Shown here one piece after another: positions 1 to 11,836 of a stretch of DNA of 64,000 nt (position 1 is its first letter; the number at the start of each line of letters is the position of its first letter). Source of the stretch: Candidatus Pantoea soli (GTDB lineage: Bacteria; Pseudomonadota; Gammaproteobacteria; Enterobacterales; Enterobacteriaceae); contig NZ_CP032702.1 in the NCBI RefSeq assembly GCF_007833795.1, positions 2,418,001 through 2,482,000 of the forward strand, written 5' to 3'. The notes beneath the pieces are model-generated. The model did not search any database. It was not told where the DNA came from and saw nothing but the letters and a program-made list of their open reading frames with translations. The position numbers and the translations under genes are program-made.

Positions 1-817
1 GTGAACCTGCCAGTTTCGCCCCTTCGGTTTTCGGCACCGAAATGTAGTTTTCAATGTCTACGGTATCCAGCACCTGGCCGCCGAAGCGTTCGCCCATCAG
101 GCCGGTACGGATGCCTTTACGCGCAGAATAAATGGCTGCCGCTGCACCTGCCGGGCCGCTGCCGACAATCAGCACGTCGTAAGCGGCACGCTTGTTCAGC
201 TCTTCCGCGGCGCGCTTATCCGCATTGGTGTCAACCTTGCCGACAATTTCTGCCAGGCTCATGCGGCCCTGACCAAACTCGTTGCCATTCAGGTACACCG
301 CCGGCACGCCCATAACATTGCGCTCGGTGATTTCATTCTGGAACATACCGCCGTCAATTGCCGTGTGGCTGATGCGCGGGTTCAGAATCGCCATCAGGTT
401 CAGCGCCTGCACCACGTCCGGGCAGTTGTGGCAGGAGAGCGAATAATAGGTTTCAAAATGCAGGTCGGTATCCAGCGCCGCCACCTGATCCAGCAGGCTC
501 TGCGCTTCTTTCGACGGATGCCCACCGGTCTGCAGCAGTGCCAGTACCAGTGAGGTAAATTCGTGGCCCATCGGCGAACCTGCAAAACGCGGGCCGCTGT
601 GGCTGCCTGGGTTGGTGATCAGGAAAGAGGGTTTACGGACCGGGCGATCGTTCTCTTCACGGAAGCTGACTTTATCAGACAGGCTGGCGATATCCGTCAG
701 CAGCGAACGGATCTCTGCGGATTTCGCACCATCATCCAGCGTGGCAATCAACTCAACCGGTTTTGTTAATTTCTCAAGGTAAGCCCTGAGCTGGGTTTTT
801 AAGTTAGTGTCGAGCAT
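1..817 (-). CDS. ahpF: Alkyl hydroperoxide reductase subunit F (partial, C-terminus outside window)
   Basis: Flavoprotein disulfide reductase that uses NADH to regenerate the peroxiredoxin AhpC in the cytoplasm. About 272 N-terminal codons are present; the gene runs off the left edge, so the rest of the FAD/NADH region is not visible. The start MLDTNLKTQ matches the family. Visible parts are the N-terminal thioredoxin-like double domain with a redox CxxC in SCHNCPDV near residue 130, a linker rich in Lys/Ala/Glu, and the dinucleotide-binding motif [11 protein letters not shown] at about residue 215. It lies 71 bp downstream of ahpC on the same strand, the usual ahpCF operon, and probably shares the ahpC promoter. 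Identification is secure from motifs and context. Confidence 0.97.
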   Translation of the reverse strand, partial: MLDTNLKTQLRAYLEKLTKPVELIATLDDGAKSAEIRSLLTDIASLSDKVSFREENDRPVRKPSFLITNPGSHSGPRFAGSPMGHEFTSLVLALLQTGGHPSKEAQSLLDQVAALDTDLHFETYYSLSCHNCPDVVQALNLMAILNPRISHTAIDGGMFQNEITERNVMGVPAVYLNGNEFGQGRMSLAEIVGKVDTNADKRAAEELNKRAAYDVLIVGSGPAGAAAAIYSARKGIRTGLMGERFGGQVLDTVDIENYISVPKTEGAKLAGS

Positions 818-837
818 AGTGAGTTCCTGTGAAGAAA

Positions 838-859
838 ATCGGGTGCCGCAGCACCCGAT
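838..859 (-). terminator. Stem-loop between ahpC and ahpF
   Basis: Perfect 9-bp inverted repeat ATCGGGTGC / GCACCCGAT with a 4-nt loop in the ahpC-ahpF gap. There is no long T-run, so it is more likely an attenuator or mRNA-stabilising hairpin that lets ahpC be expressed above ahpF than a full terminator (inference). Confidence 0.6.
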
Positions 860-888
860 AGAAGAAAGATCGAAGGGCCTGAACAGAC

Positions 889-1452
889 TTAGATTTTGCC
901 AACCAGGTCCAGAGAAGGTGCCAGCGTTGCGTCGCCTTCTTTCCATTTAGCCGGGCAGACTTCACCTGGGTGAGACGCCACGTACTGAGCCGCTTTCACT
1001 TTGCGCAGCAGATCGGATGCGTCACGGCCAATGCCTTCTGCGGTGATCTCGATGGCCTGGATGATACCTTCCGGGTCAACGATGAAAGTACCGCGGTCAG
1101 CCAGACCTTCTGCTTCACGCATGATTTCGAAGTTACGGGTCAGTGCGCCAGTCGGGTCGCCGATCATCGCGTATTTGATTTTCGCGATGGTTTCAGAAGA
1201 ACCGTGCCAGGCTTTGTGGGTAAAGTGCGTGTCAGTGGAAACGGAGTAGATGTCTACGCCCAGTTTCTGGAACTCTTCGTAGTGGTCTGCTACGTCACCC
1301 AGTTCAGTCGGGCAAACGAAGGTGAAGTCAGCCGGGTAGAAGAAGAAAACACTCCATTTACCTTCAACGTCTTTCTCGGTTACGTCGATAAATTCGCCGT
1401 TTTTGAATGCTGCGTTTTTAAACGGTTTGATTTTGGTATTAATGATAGACAT
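889..1452 (-). CDS. ahpC: Alkyl hydroperoxide reductase subunit C (2-Cys peroxiredoxin)
   Basis: Cytoplasmic typical 2-Cys peroxiredoxin that reduces H2O2, organic peroxides and peroxynitrite and is recycled by AhpF. The 187-residue length equals the E. coli protein. The peroxidatic cysteine lies in FVCPTE (about residue 47) and the resolving cysteine in EVCPAKW (about 166). A GGAGGT-type ribosome site precedes the ATG. It is first gene of the ahpCF operon; an OxyR-type site lies 57 bp upstream of the start codon (1509-1545), so peroxide induction is expected. Nothing looks damaged. Confidence 0.98.
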   Translation of the reverse strand: MSIINTKIKPFKNAAFKNGEFIDVTEKDVEGKWSVFFFYPADFTFVCPTELGDVADHYEEFQKLGVDIYSVSTDTHFTHKAWHGSSETIAKIKYAMIGDPTGALTRNFEIMREAEGLADRGTFIVDPEGIIQAIEITAEGIGRDASDLLRKVKAAQYVASHPGEVCPAKWKEGDATLAPSLDLVGKI

Positions 1453-1508
1453 GGTGACCTCCGTTAAAAGATGTGATGAAGGCTACATAATTTCCGGGCC
1501 AACTTCTA

Positions 1509-1545
1509 ATATGCAGACGTTATCAATCAGATAATCAAAAGCTAT
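1509..1545 (-). promoter_or_regulatory. Predicted OxyR binding site upstream of ahpC
   Basis: On the minus strand the 37 bp read ATAG-N7-TTAT-N7-ATAA-N7-ATAT, that is exactly the spacing of the OxyR consensus ATAG-N7-CTAT-N7-ATAG-N7-CTAT with 13 of 16 specified bases matching. It lies 57 bp before the ahpC start, where an activator would touch the promoter; a possible -10 (AATTAT) lies downstream. The rest of the 334-bp gap 1453-1786 shows no gene that I can support. Confidence 0.75.
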
Positions 1546-1786
1546 CAAAAGCCTGAGGCCAGATATCATGCGGCTTGCCGCGGCATTCTACACATAAAAC
1601 CCATGCCTGTGACAGGCTTTATCTTTTCGCCGCGCCGCTGCTACTTTTATAAACATTCATTCACCTTTGCCGGACGAAGGGTGAGACAACAGCCTGGCGC
1701 ACGCCTTTCTCGTGCCCGGCCTGTCAGGCGCGGCGTGATATCACCGCGCTGCGTCATCGTCCCGCTTTTTACAATGGAGTCTGGTC

Positions 1787-2230
1787 GTGAAAATTCGTCC
1801 CTTTGAGGAAGCCGATCGCCCTTTTCTGCGCACGCTGTTCCTGGCTGCGCGCCGCCACAGCTGGACATGGCTGGATGGCGATGCGTGGCAGCTGGAGGAT
1901 CTGGATGCGGTCATTCTCGGCGAGACGGTGCTGGTGGCCGAGCTGAACGGCCATCGTGCGGGCTTTGCCGGCCTGCTGGAAAACGATAATTTTCTGCACA
2001 GCCTGTATGTCGACCCGGCGTTTCAGGGTCAGGGCGTCGGTCGTGCGCTGCTGGCAGCGGTACAGCAGCGTTTTACCTCTACCGGTGCGCTGAAATGCCT
2101 GCTGAACAATGAAGCCGCCCTGGCCTTTTATGAAAACCAGGGCTGGCAGCGGGAAGCGCTGGGTGAAAGCGAACAGGGAAAATATGTGCTGATGCACTTC
2201 CCGCTGACGGCGCGCGCCAGCGGGAAATAG
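1787..2230 (+). CDS. GNAT-family N-acetyltransferase
   Basis: Small (147 aa) acetyltransferase of the GNAT fold; substrate unknown. The acetyl-CoA motif A is clear in LYVDPAFQGQGVGRALL (about residues 66-82) and motif B in NNEAALAFYENQGW (about 106-119). The start is GTG at 1787, chosen because GGAG at 1776-1779 has a 7-nt spacing and the first strand MKIRPFEEAD is typical of GNAT N-termini. It converges on mrp with only 4 bp between the stop codons. Possible substrates include amino-acid derivatives or peptides; the sequence does not decide. Confidence 0.88.
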   Translation: MKIRPFEEADRPFLRTLFLAARRHSWTWLDGDAWQLEDLDAVILGETVLVAELNGHRAGFAGLLENDNFLHSLYVDPAFQGQGVGRALLAAVQQRFTSTGALKCLLNNEAALAFYENQGWQREALGESEQGKYVLMHFPLTARASGK

Positions 2231-2234
2231 CGGC

Positions 2235-3347
<1,113 letters not shown>

Positions 3348-3509
3348 CCCTACTCCTTATTTTGTCATGACGCCGGATTACGGCGGTGTGCTGTCAATCA
3401 TATCAGACCGGCGTGAAAAGTGACGCGACTGTCCTGCTGTGTTTACGCCAGGAGGTCCTTCGGTTAACATCTAAGCCCGATTTTTCATTTACGGAAAGCT
3501 ACGCAAATT

Positions 3510-5543
3510 ATGACTCAAGTCGCTAAAAAATTACTGGTAACCTGCGCCCTGCCGTACGCAAACGGCTCTATCCATCTCGGTCACATGCTTGAACACATTC
3601 AGGCTGACGTGTGGGTGCGTTACCAGCGAATGCGTGGCAACCAGGTTTACTTTATCTGCGCGGATGATGCTCACGGCACGCCGATTATGCTGAAAGCCCA
3701 GCAGCTGGGCATCGCGCCGGAGCAGATGATTGCAGAGATGAAGCAGGAGCATGAAACGGATTTTGCCGGTTTCAACATCAGCTACGACAACTACCATTCG
3801 ACGCACGGTGATGAAAACCGCGAACTGGCCGGGGTGATCTATACCCGTCTGAAAGAGAACGGCTTCATTAAAAACCGTACCATTTCGCAGCTCTACGATC
3901 CGGAAAAAGGCATGTTCCTGCCGGATCGCTTTGTTAAAGGCACCTGCCCGAAATGCAAATCTCCGGATCAGTACGGTGATAACTGTGAAGTGTGCGGCGC
4001 AACGTACAGCCCGACCGAGTTGATTGAGCCTAAATCCGTGGTGTCCGGTGCGACGCCGGAGATGCGTGATTCCGAACACTTCTTCTTTGATCTGCCTTCG
4101 TTCAGCGAGATGCTGCAGGCGTGGACCCGCTCCGGTGCGCTGCAGGAGCAGGTGGCCAATAAGATGCAGGAGTGGTTCGAAGCTGGCCTGCAGCAGTGGG
4201 ATATCTCCCGCGATGCGCCGTACTTCGGCTTTGAGATCCCCGGTGCGCCTGGCAAATATTTTTATGTCTGGCTGGATGCGCCTATCGGCTATATGGGCTC
4301 GTTCAAAAACCTGTGCGACAAGCGCGGCGACATTGATTTCGACGAATTCTGGCACCAGGCGTCCACCACCGAGCTGTATCACTTTATCGGTAAAGATATC
4401 GTCTACTTCCACAGCCTGTTCTGGCCGGCCATGCTGGAAGGCAGCGGCTTCCGTAAGCCGACCAATCTGTTCGTGCACGGCTATGTGACGGTGAATGGCG
4501 CGAAGATGTCGAAATCGCGCGGCACCTTTATCAAAGCCAGCACCTGGCTGCAGCACCTCGATGCCGACAGCCTGCGCTATTACTATGCGGCCAAGCTCTC
4601 ATCGCGTATCGACGATATCGACCTGAATCTGGAAGATTTTGTGCAGCGTGTGAACGCAGATATCGTGAACAAAGTGGTCAACCTGGCTTCCCGCAACGCC
4701 GGTTTTATTACCAAACGCTTCAACGGCAGACTGGCCAGCGAGCTGGCCGATCCGGCGCTGTACCAGACCTTTGTTGATGCCTCGGAGAAGATCGGTGAAG
4801 CCTGGGCAAGCCGCGAATATAACCGCGCGATCCGGGAAATCATGGCGCTGGCCGACCTTGCCAACCGCTATGTGGATGAGCAGGCTCCGTGGGTGGTGGC
4901 GAAGCAGGAAGGCCGCGATGCCGATCTGCAGGCCATCTGCTCGATGGGGATTAACCTGTTCCGCGTGCTGATGACCTGGCTGAAGCCGGTACTGCCTTCG
5001 CTGAGCGAGCGCGCTGAAGCCTTCCTGCAGTGTGAACTGAGCTGGGATGGCATCGCCCGGCCGCTGCTTGATCACAGCGTGGCACCGTTCAAAGCGCTGT
5101 ATGGCCGTATTGAGATGAGCAAAGTTGAAGCGCTGATTGCGGCGTCGAAAGAGGATGCCGCCGCGGCTAGTGCGCCAGCGGTAAGCGGTCCGCTGGCCGA
5201 TGCGCCGATTGGTGACACCATTACCATTGATGATTTTGCCAAAGTCGACATGCGTGTGGCGCTGATTGAGCAGGCGGAACTGGTGGAAGGCTCCGACAAG
5301 CTGCTGCGTCTGCAGCTGGATCTGGGCGGCGAGAAGCGTCAGATCTTCTCCGGTATTCGCGCGGCCTATCCGGATCCGTCGGTGCTGGTCGGCAGAATGA
5401 CCATCATCGTGGCCAACCTGGCGCCGCGTAAGATGCGCTTTGGCCTCTCCGAAGGGATGGTGCTGTCTGCCGGCCCGGGTGGCAAAGATCTGTTTGTGCT
5501 TTCGGCAGACAGCGGCGCCCAGCCCGGGATGCCGGTGAAATAA
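3510..5543 (+). CDS. metG: Methionine--tRNA ligase
   Basis: Class I aminoacyl-tRNA synthetase that charges tRNA-Met and initiator tRNA. 677 aa, as in E. coli. HIGH-type signature HLGH at residues 22-25, a zinc knuckle CPKC...CEVC at about 146-162, KMSKS at about 333, and a C-terminal OB-fold tRNA-binding domain ([14 protein letters not shown] onward, about 575-677) that also serves for dimerisation. ATG start preceded by an A/T-rich leader with GGAAAG. Essential housekeeping gene, divergent from mrp. Confidence 0.99.
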   Translation: MTQVAKKLLVTCALPYANGSIHLGHMLEHIQADVWVRYQRMRGNQVYFICADDAHGTPIMLKAQQLGIAPEQMIAEMKQEHETDFAGFNISYDNYHSTHGDENRELAGVIYTRLKENGFIKNRTISQLYDPEKGMFLPDRFVKGTCPKCKSPDQYGDNCEVCGATYSPTELIEPKSVVSGATPEMRDSEHFFFDLPSFSEMLQAWTRSGALQEQVANKMQEWFEAGLQQWDISRDAPYFGFEIPGAPGKYFYVWLDAPIGYMGSFKNLCDKRGDIDFDEFWHQASTTELYHFIGKDIVYFHSLFWPAMLEGSGFRKPTNLFVHGYVTVNGAKMSKSRGTFIKASTWLQHLDADSLRYYYAAKLSSRIDDIDLNLEDFVQRVNADIVNKVVNLASRNAGFITKRFNGRLASELADPALYQTFVDASEKIGEAWASREYNRAIREIMALADLANRYVDEQAPWVVAKQEGRDADLQAICSMGINLFRVLMTWLKPVLPSLSERAEAFLQCELSWDGIARPLLDHSVAPFKALYGRIEMSKVEALIAASKEDAAAASAPAVSGPLADAPIGDTITIDDFAKVDMRVALIEQAELVEGSDKLLRLQLDLGGEKRQIFSGIRAAYPDPSVLVGRMTIIVANLAPRKMRFGLSEGMVLSAGPGGKDLFVLSADSGAQPGMPVK

Positions 5544-5698
5544 TGCTGCCGCGCCTGCGGTGCGCTTCTGCCGCAGGCCGGATGTCACTGTGAAACCGGC
5601 TTGTTAAGGTTAACCTAAGCCGCAACAGGCATTATGCCGCCACACGCAACGAAATGCGTTGTGTGCGGAGTCTAAAAATGGTTTCCCCTGATTGATTT

Positions 5699-5723
5699 AA
5701 CCCGCACATCGCGGGTTTTTTTT
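5699..5723 (+). terminator. Rho-independent terminator downstream of metG
   Basis: AACCCGC - 5-nt loop - GCGGGTT followed by eight T. It lies 156 bp after the metG stop. Between metG and the terminator there is a second hairpin (about 5644-5666, 9 bp including one G.U pair). The rest of the 352-bp gap 5544-5895 holds the presumed yohJ promoter; no gene seen. Confidence 0.85.
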
Positions 5724-5895
5724 CGTCCTGTTCACTGCCTGGCCTGATGCGCCCGCGCCGTTCCTGCCACCGGCGGTCGCGCACATCGCTTTATTCTCCG
5801 CGCGACCCTGCGCGACGCGCTGCGTCTGAATGTGATCGCTGGCACGCTTTGCGCTGAATGCGTATGATAAAGCCCGGTGAAAACAGGAGCCTGAC

Positions 5896-6279
5896 ATGCC
5901 CACCGTGTTATCTGCCTGCGGGCGCTATCTGCGCGCCTTTGCGATTATTTACGCCGCGCTCTATGCCGGTATCGGCCTTGCTGCGCTGCTGCCGTTTACC
6001 CTACCGGGCAGCATCATCGGCATGCTGCTGCTGTTTACGCTGCTGGCGCTGCAAATCCTGCCGGTGGCCTGGGTGAAACCGGGCTGTCATCTGCTGATTC
6101 GCTACATGGCGCTGCTGTTTGTGCCGATAAGCGTTGGCGTGATGAGCTATACCGATGTGCTTACCGCGCAGTTTGGCCCAATCGTGATCTCCTGTGTGGT
6201 CAGTACTTTTCTGGTTTTGCTGATTGTCGGGCTCAGCGCCGAGCACCTGCAGCGCCCGGAGGAGCCGCACGATGAGTGA
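5896..6279 (+). CDS. yohJ: CidA/LrgA-family membrane protein YohJ
   Basis: Holin-like inner-membrane protein (127 aa, four hydrophobic segments) of the CidA/LrgA family; the family is linked to control of murein hydrolase activity, autolysis or small-metabolite export, function in this organism not known. Conserved stretch [12 protein letters not shown] and [21 protein letters not shown] are typical. AGGAG is 8 nt before the ATG. The stop codon overlaps the start of yohK (ATGAGTGA, 8-bp overlap), so the two are translationally coupled. Confidence 0.93.
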   Translation: MPTVLSACGRYLRAFAIIYAALYAGIGLAALLPFTLPGSIIGMLLLFTLLALQILPVAWVKPGCHLLIRYMALLFVPISVGVMSYTDVLTAQFGPIVISCVVSTFLVLLIVGLSAEHLQRPEEPHDE

Positions 6280-6964
6280 TATCTGGTGGTCTCTGCCGCT
6301 TACCGTGCTGGCCTATCTGCTGGCGCGCGCATTCGCCGCGCGCGTAAAACTGTCGATTATCAATCCGCTGCTGGTAGCGATGGCGATCATCATTCCCATT
6401 CTGCTGCTGACACACCTGCCCTACAGCCGCTATTTCGCCGGCAGCGCGCTGCTGAACCAGCTGCTGCAACCGGCAGTGGTGGCGCTGGCGCTGCCGCTGT
6501 ATGAGCAGATGCATCAGATACGGGCACGCTGGAAAACCATCATCAGCGTCTGCTTTATCGGCAGCCTGACGGCGATGATCTCCGGCACGGCGATTGCCCT
6601 GTGGATGGGAGCGACGCCGCAAATCGCCGCCACCATTCTGCCCAAATCGGTGACAACACCCATTGCGATGGCGGTTTCCGGCTCGCTGCAGGGTATCCCG
6701 GCCATCAGCGCCATCTGCGTGCTGATTGCCGGCGTGCTCGGCGCGGTGTTTGGCCACCTGTTGCTTAACCTGTTTCACGTACGCAGTAAAGCCGCGCGCG
6801 GCCTGGCGATTGGGAATGCTTCGCACGCGCTCGGCACCGCACGTGCGGCGGAGATCGATTACCAGGAAGGCGCCTTCAGCTCGCTGGCGCTGGTGATCTG
6901 CGGCATCATTACCTCCCTGCTGGCGCCGTTTATTTTTCCTGTGCTGCTGCACTGGCTGGGCTGA
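6272..6964 (+). CDS. yohK: CidB/LrgB-family membrane protein YohK
   Basis: Partner of YohJ, 230 aa, polytopic inner-membrane protein of the LrgB family. Start chosen at the ATG inside the last codons of yohJ ([10 protein letters not shown]), because this matches the family length; a longer in-frame extension has no ribosome site. The conserved segment [14 protein letters not shown] and the run [20 protein letters not shown] near the C-terminus mark the family. Function in cell lysis or metabolite export is inferred from the family only. Confidence 0.93.
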   Translation: MSDIWWSLPLTVLAYLLARAFAARVKLSIINPLLVAMAIIIPILLLTHLPYSRYFAGSALLNQLLQPAVVALALPLYEQMHQIRARWKTIISVCFIGSLTAMISGTAIALWMGATPQIAATILPKSVTTPIAMAVSGSLQGIPAISAICVLIAGVLGAVFGHLLLNLFHVRSKAARGLAIGNASHALGTARAAEIDYQEGAFSSLALVICGIITSLLAPFIFPVLLHWLG

Positions 6965-6967
6965 AAC

Positions 6968-7034
6968 TTGCGAGAGATCTCGCAAAGTTGAAACAAGGCA
7001 ATCAGCTTGCATTGTCATAGCGACATGGATCACA
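6968..7034 (+). promoter_or_regulatory. Putative CRP/CytR control region of cdd
   Basis: Two CRP-like sites whose centres lie 50 bp apart. Site 1 (6968-6985) is a perfect palindrome TTGCGA-N6-TCGCAA; its half-sites have C where the standard CRP core TGTGA has T, the pattern reported for Sxy-dependent CRP-S sites. Site 2 (7019-7034) is AGCGA-N6-TCACA. Between them lies GCTTGCATTG, resembling the CytR half-site. E. coli cdd is also controlled by CRP and CytR. TATAAA at 7035-7040 is a possible -10, but its spacing to the CRP sites is not classical. Confidence 0.55.
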
Positions 7035-7088
7035 TATAAACCCTGAGGCGGCGCTTCGCCGCTCACGAGTTTATGAGGCCATCACATC

Positions 7089-7985
7089 ATGCATGCACGA
7101 TTCACATCCGCGTTTTCTGCCCTGCCTGCCACGCTGCAAACCGCATTACAGCCTTTACTGGATACCAGCGATTTTCATGGCGTCTTGCGCCCGCAGGATG
7201 TGGCGCAACTGAAGCAGGCCAGCGGGCTGGATGATGATGCGCTGGCGCTCGCGCTGCTGCCGGTTGCCGCCTGCTGCGCCGTCGCACCCGTTTCACGTTT
7301 TAACGTCGGGGCAATTGCGCGCGGCGTCAGCGGCCACTGGTATTTTGGTGCCAATATGGAGTTCTTACGGGTACCGATGCAGCAGACCGTGCACGCCGAG
7401 CAGAGCGCCATCACCCACGCGTGGCTGCGCGGAGAAACGCAGCTGGCTGCCATCACCGTTAACTACACGCCGTGCGGCCACTGCCGGCAATTTATGAATG
7501 AACTGAACAGCGGCACGGCGATCCGTATCAGCCTGCCCGGCCGTGCGGTGCAGACATTAGGGGATTATCTGCCGGATGCGTTTGGCCCGGCCGATCTCAA
7601 CATCGCCGAGCGCCTGATGACGCCGGTGGATCACGGCTTCACGCTTGAGGGAGATGCGCTGCAGCAGGCGGCCATCGCGGCGGCAAACTGCAGCCATGCG
7701 CCTTACAGCCAGAGCTACAGCGGCGTAGCGCTGCAGAGCCGCAGCGGCCAGATCGTCAGTGGACGCTACGCAGAAAACGCCGCCTTTAACCCAGGCCTGC
7801 CCCCGCTGCAGGCGGCGCTGATTTTACTGAATATGCACAATCTTGCGCCGGAGGATATTCAGCGCGGCGTGCTGGCAGAAACTGAGCAGGCCATGCTCAG
7901 CCAGGCTGACGCCACGCGCGCCACGCTGGCGGCGCTGGGCTGCACAGACTTTTCAGTTACTTTAGTTTCGAAACCAACAGTTTAG
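7089..7985 (+). CDS. cdd: Cytidine deaminase
   Basis: Converts cytidine and deoxycytidine to uridine and deoxyuridine in pyrimidine salvage. 298 aa, the long two-domain enterobacterial type (catalytic N-terminal plus non-catalytic C-terminal copy). Catalytic zinc and proton-shuttle residues are all present: H102 and E104 in HAE, C129 and C132 in CGHC. GAGG precedes the ATG. It sits between yohJK and maeA on the plus strand and has its own upstream CRP/CytR-like region. Confidence 0.98.
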   Translation: MHARFTSAFSALPATLQTALQPLLDTSDFHGVLRPQDVAQLKQASGLDDDALALALLPVAACCAVAPVSRFNVGAIARGVSGHWYFGANMEFLRVPMQQTVHAEQSAITHAWLRGETQLAAITVNYTPCGHCRQFMNELNSGTAIRISLPGRAVQTLGDYLPDAFGPADLNIAERLMTPVDHGFTLEGDALQQAAIAAANCSHAPYSQSYSGVALQSRSGQIVSGRYAENAAFNPGLPPLQAALILLNMHNLAPEDIQRGVLAETEQAMLSQADATRATLAALGCTDFSVTLVSKPTV

Positions 7986-8142
7986 TGATCCTTTTACCGC
8001 TTTTGTGACCTTCTATTAACAAAAGCTGTACATCCGCAGGAATTTTCATAGGATCGGTCGCCAGAACCTCACGATAATCGGCTCTGGCGTCCCCGCTTGC
8101 CGGCGCTGCGCCAGAAATCACTGCAACCGGAGCAAACACTGC

Positions 8143-9840
8143 ATGGAACTCGAGTACGAAAGTAAACGTCCGCTGTATATTCCTTACGCGGGTCCGATCC
8201 TGCTGGAATTTCCGCTGTTGAACAAAGGCAGCGCCTTTACCCTGGAAGAACGCAACGAATTTAACCTCAACGGCCTGCTGCCTGATGCCGTTGAGACTAT
8301 CGAAGAGCAGGCCGAACGCGCCTGGCGCCAGTTCCTGGATTTCAAAAACAACAACGACAAGCATGTCTATCTGCGCAATATCCAGGACACCAACGAAACC
8401 CTGTTTTACCGCCTGCTGGACAACCATCTGGAAGAGATGATGCCCATCATCTATACCCCGACGGTCGGCGCCGCCTGCGAACACTTCTCCGAAATTTACC
8501 GTCGCGCCCGCGGCGTGTTTATCTCATATAACAACCGCGACCGCATTGAAGACATGCTGCAGAACGCCACCAAGCAAAACGTGAAGGTGATTGTGGTCAC
8601 TGACGGTGAGCGTATTCTCGGCCTGGGCGATCTGGGTATCGGCGGCATGGGCATCCCGATTGGTAAACTGTCACTCTACACCGCCTGCGGCGGCATCAGC
8701 CCGGCGTATACCCTGCCCGTGGTGCTGGATGTCGGCACCAATAACCAGCAGCTGCTGAACGATCCGCTCTACATGGGCTGGCGTCATCCGCGTATTACCG
8801 GTGAAGAGTACGAATCCTTCGTTAATGATTTTATTCAGGCCGTCAAGCGCCGCTGGCCGAACGTCCTGCTGCAGTTTGAAGACTTTGCGCAGAAAAATGC
8901 CATGCCGCTGCTGGAACGCTATCGTGATGAAATCTGCTGCTTTAACGATGACATTCAGGGCACCGCCGCCGTCACCGTCGGCACGCTGATTGCCGCCAGC
9001 CGCGCCGCCGGCAGCCGCCTGTGTGAACAGAAAGTGGTGTTCCTTGGTGCCGGCTCTGCCGGTTGCGGCATTGCCGAACAGATCATTGCCCAGATGAAAT
9101 CCGAGGGGCTGAGCGACGATGAAGCGCGCGCCCGCGTGATGATGGTGGATCGCTTTGGCCTGCTGACCGACAAACTGCCAAACCTGCTCGATTTCCAGAG
9201 CAAGCTGGTGCAGAAAAGTGAAAACCTGAAAAGCTGGGATACCACCAGCGATTCCATTTCGCTGCTGGATGTGGTGCGCAACGCGAAGCCGGATATTCTG
9301 ATCGGGGTCTCTGGCCAGCCTGGCCTGTTCACCGAAGAGATCATCCGTGAGATGCACAAGCACTGCGCGCGTCCGATTGTGATGCCGCTGTCTAACCCAA
9401 CCTCACGCGTAGAAGCAACGCCGGCCGATATCATCGCCTGGACAGACGGTGCCGCGCTGGTGGCCACCGGCAGCCCGTTTGCGCCTGTTACCTGGAAAGG
9501 CAAAACCTATCCGATCGCCCAGTGCAACAACTCCTATATCTTCCCGGGCATTGGTCTGGGGGTAATTGCCGCCGGTGCCACCCGCGTGACGGATTCGATG
9601 CTGATGACAGCAAGCCGTGCGCTGGCCGACTGCTCGCCGCTGGTCAATGACGGTGAAGGCCCGGTACTGCCGGAGATCAAAGATATTCAGGGCGTTTCCA
9701 AAGTGATCGCTATGGAAGTAGGTAAAGCGGCCCAGCTGGCCGGCGTGGCCGTTGTGACCTCGGAAGATGTGCTGTCGAAGTCAGTCAATAATAACTTCTG
9801 GCTGCCGCAGTACCGTCACTATCGCCGCACATCGATCTGA
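8143..9840 (+). CDS. maeA: NAD-dependent malic enzyme
   Basis: Oxidatively decarboxylates malate to pyruvate with NAD+. 565 aa, equal to E. coli MaeA (SfcA). Conserved blocks: [10 protein letters not shown] near 110, the active-site region [13 protein letters not shown] [14 protein letters not shown] near 165, substrate block FEDFAQKNA near 248, and the NAD-binding glycine motif [13 protein letters not shown] near 305. Start ATG at 8143 preceded by GGAG. In E. coli this gene lies elsewhere, so its position behind cdd is a lineage difference rather than evidence of recent transfer; base use is like the neighbours. Confidence 0.97.
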   Translation: MELEYESKRPLYIPYAGPILLEFPLLNKGSAFTLEERNEFNLNGLLPDAVETIEEQAERAWRQFLDFKNNNDKHVYLRNIQDTNETLFYRLLDNHLEEMMPIIYTPTVGAACEHFSEIYRRARGVFISYNNRDRIEDMLQNATKQNVKVIVVTDGERILGLGDLGIGGMGIPIGKLSLYTACGGISPAYTLPVVLDVGTNNQQLLNDPLYMGWRHPRITGEEYESFVNDFIQAVKRRWPNVLLQFEDFAQKNAMPLLERYRDEICCFNDDIQGTAAVTVGTLIAASRAAGSRLCEQKVVFLGAGSAGCGIAEQIIAQMKSEGLSDDEARARVMMVDRFGLLTDKLPNLLDFQSKLVQKSENLKSWDTTSDSISLLDVVRNAKPDILIGVSGQPGLFTEEIIREMHKHCARPIVMPLSNPTSRVEATPADIIAWTDGAALVATGSPFAPVTWKGKTYPIAQCNNSYIFPGIGLGVIAAGATRVTDSMLMTASRALADCSPLVNDGEGPVLPEIKDIQGVSKVIAMEVGKAAQLAGVAVVTSEDVLSKSVNNNFWLPQYRHYRRTSI

Positions 9841-9984
9841 TTGTCAGCCCGCTGCGCGACGCTGTCAGCCACGCGATTTTTGCGCTGGCTGGCAGCGCCA
9901 CGGATGAGCGATTTGCCGGTGGTTAAATATGCACCAGCCAGCCGGGGTAAACTTGCTTAGCCGCCCCGCCTCAAGTAGCCTTGA

Positions 9985-10740
<756 letters not shown>

Positions 10741-10760
10741 GCACGGAGAGGCACAGAAAC

Positions 10761-10788
10761 AGCAAAGCCGCGTTGCCGCGGCTTTGCT
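10761..10788. terminator. Stem-loop between convergent sanA and mglC
   Basis: Perfect 12-bp inverted repeat AGCAAAGCCGCG / CGCGGCTTTGCT with loop TTGC, placed between the two stop codons. It can act on transcripts from both sides; T-runs are short. Confidence 0.75.
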
Positions 10789-10807
10789 GGAGCAGATGCA
10801 GACTGCG

Positions 10808-11818
10808 TTACTTCTTGCGCGCGTACTTCAGCGAGTCCAGCGCCACGGCGAAGATGATGATGCCGCCTTTGATAATGTACTGCCAGTAGGGGTTAACCCC
10901 GATGTAAGTCAGACCGTAGTTGATAACGGTAAAGATGATAACACCGGTGACCACACCTGCCACGGTACCCACGCCCCCGGCGAAGGAGACACCGCCCACC
11001 ACGCAGGCGGCGATCGCATCCAGCTCATACATAAAGCCGAGGTTGTTGGTGGCACTGCCGATACGTCCGGCTTCCAGCATACCGCCGAAGGCATAGAACA
11101 CGCCGGACAGCGCATAGACCAGAATCAGGTTCAGCGGCACGTTTACGCCAGAGACTTTCGCCGCTTCCGGGTTGCCGCCAATGGCAAAAATGTTTTTGCC
11201 GAAGCGGGTTTTGTTCCACAGAATCCAGACAAACAGAATCGCGATGATGGCGTAGAAGGTGATGAACGACAGCTTGAAATCACCGAAGCGCAGGAAGCCC
11301 TGGGTAAAGGTAGAGAAGCCTGCATCAAAACCGGCAATCGGCGAAGCACCCACGAAATCGTAGTAGAGTGAGTTGATACCATACACGATGATCATGGTGC
11401 CAAGCGTGGTGATAAACGGCGTCACTTTGAGATAAGCGATAATCACCCCGTTAACCAGACCAATCACGCCACCAATGATGCACACGGTCAGAATAACCAG
11501 CGGAATCGGTACGGTTTCCAGGTGCGGGAACACCTTGTTGGCATTATCCATTGACTGTAACAGCGTGGCCGCCACCACCGCCGCCAGCCCCACCTGACGC
11601 CCTGCTGACAGGTCAGTACCTTGCGTAACAATCAGACCGGCCACGCCGAGCGCAATGATAATACGCACGGAAGACTGCGTCAGGATGTTACTCAGGTTCA
11701 TCAGGCTGAGGAAGGTTGGATCCTGGAAAATAATAATTGCCAGCAGTACAAACAGGACGACGTAAATACCGCCCTCTTTTAACCAGGTTAGCGCATTCTT
11801 TTTAGTAGTCGCTTTCAT
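10808..11818 (-). CDS. mglC: Galactose/methyl galactoside ABC transporter permease MglC
   Basis: Integral inner-membrane permease of the MglBAC high-affinity galactose importer, branched-chain/ribose-type ABC permease family. 336 aa with about ten hydrophobic segments; ends with the basic tail KYARKK. Conserved GTDLSAGRQVGL and the ATP-ase coupling region VYALSGVFYAFGGMLEAGRIGSA are present. Last gene of the mglBAC operon, 18 bp after mglA. Length and sequence as in E. coli MglC. Confidence 0.98.
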   Translation of the reverse strand: MKATTKKNALTWLKEGGIYVVLFVLLAIIIFQDPTFLSLMNLSNILTQSSVRIIIALGVAGLIVTQGTDLSAGRQVGLAAVVAATLLQSMDNANKVFPHLETVPIPLVILTVCIIGGVIGLVNGVIIAYLKVTPFITTLGTMIIVYGINSLYYDFVGASPIAGFDAGFSTFTQGFLRFGDFKLSFITFYAIIAILFVWILWNKTRFGKNIFAIGGNPEAAKVSGVNVPLNLILVYALSGVFYAFGGMLEAGRIGSATNNLGFMYELDAIAACVVGGVSFAGGVGTVAGVVTGVIIFTVINYGLTYIGVNPYWQYIIKGGIIIFAVALDSLKYARKK

Positions 11819-11836
11819 GTTAAAGCCCTTGCTTCA

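Noticed and set aside
7957..8049. 30-codon basic frame on the minus strand between cdd and maeA ([16 protein letters not shown]...)
   Set aside because: Protein-like by eye but antisense to the cdd 3' end, no ribosome site, and no independent support.
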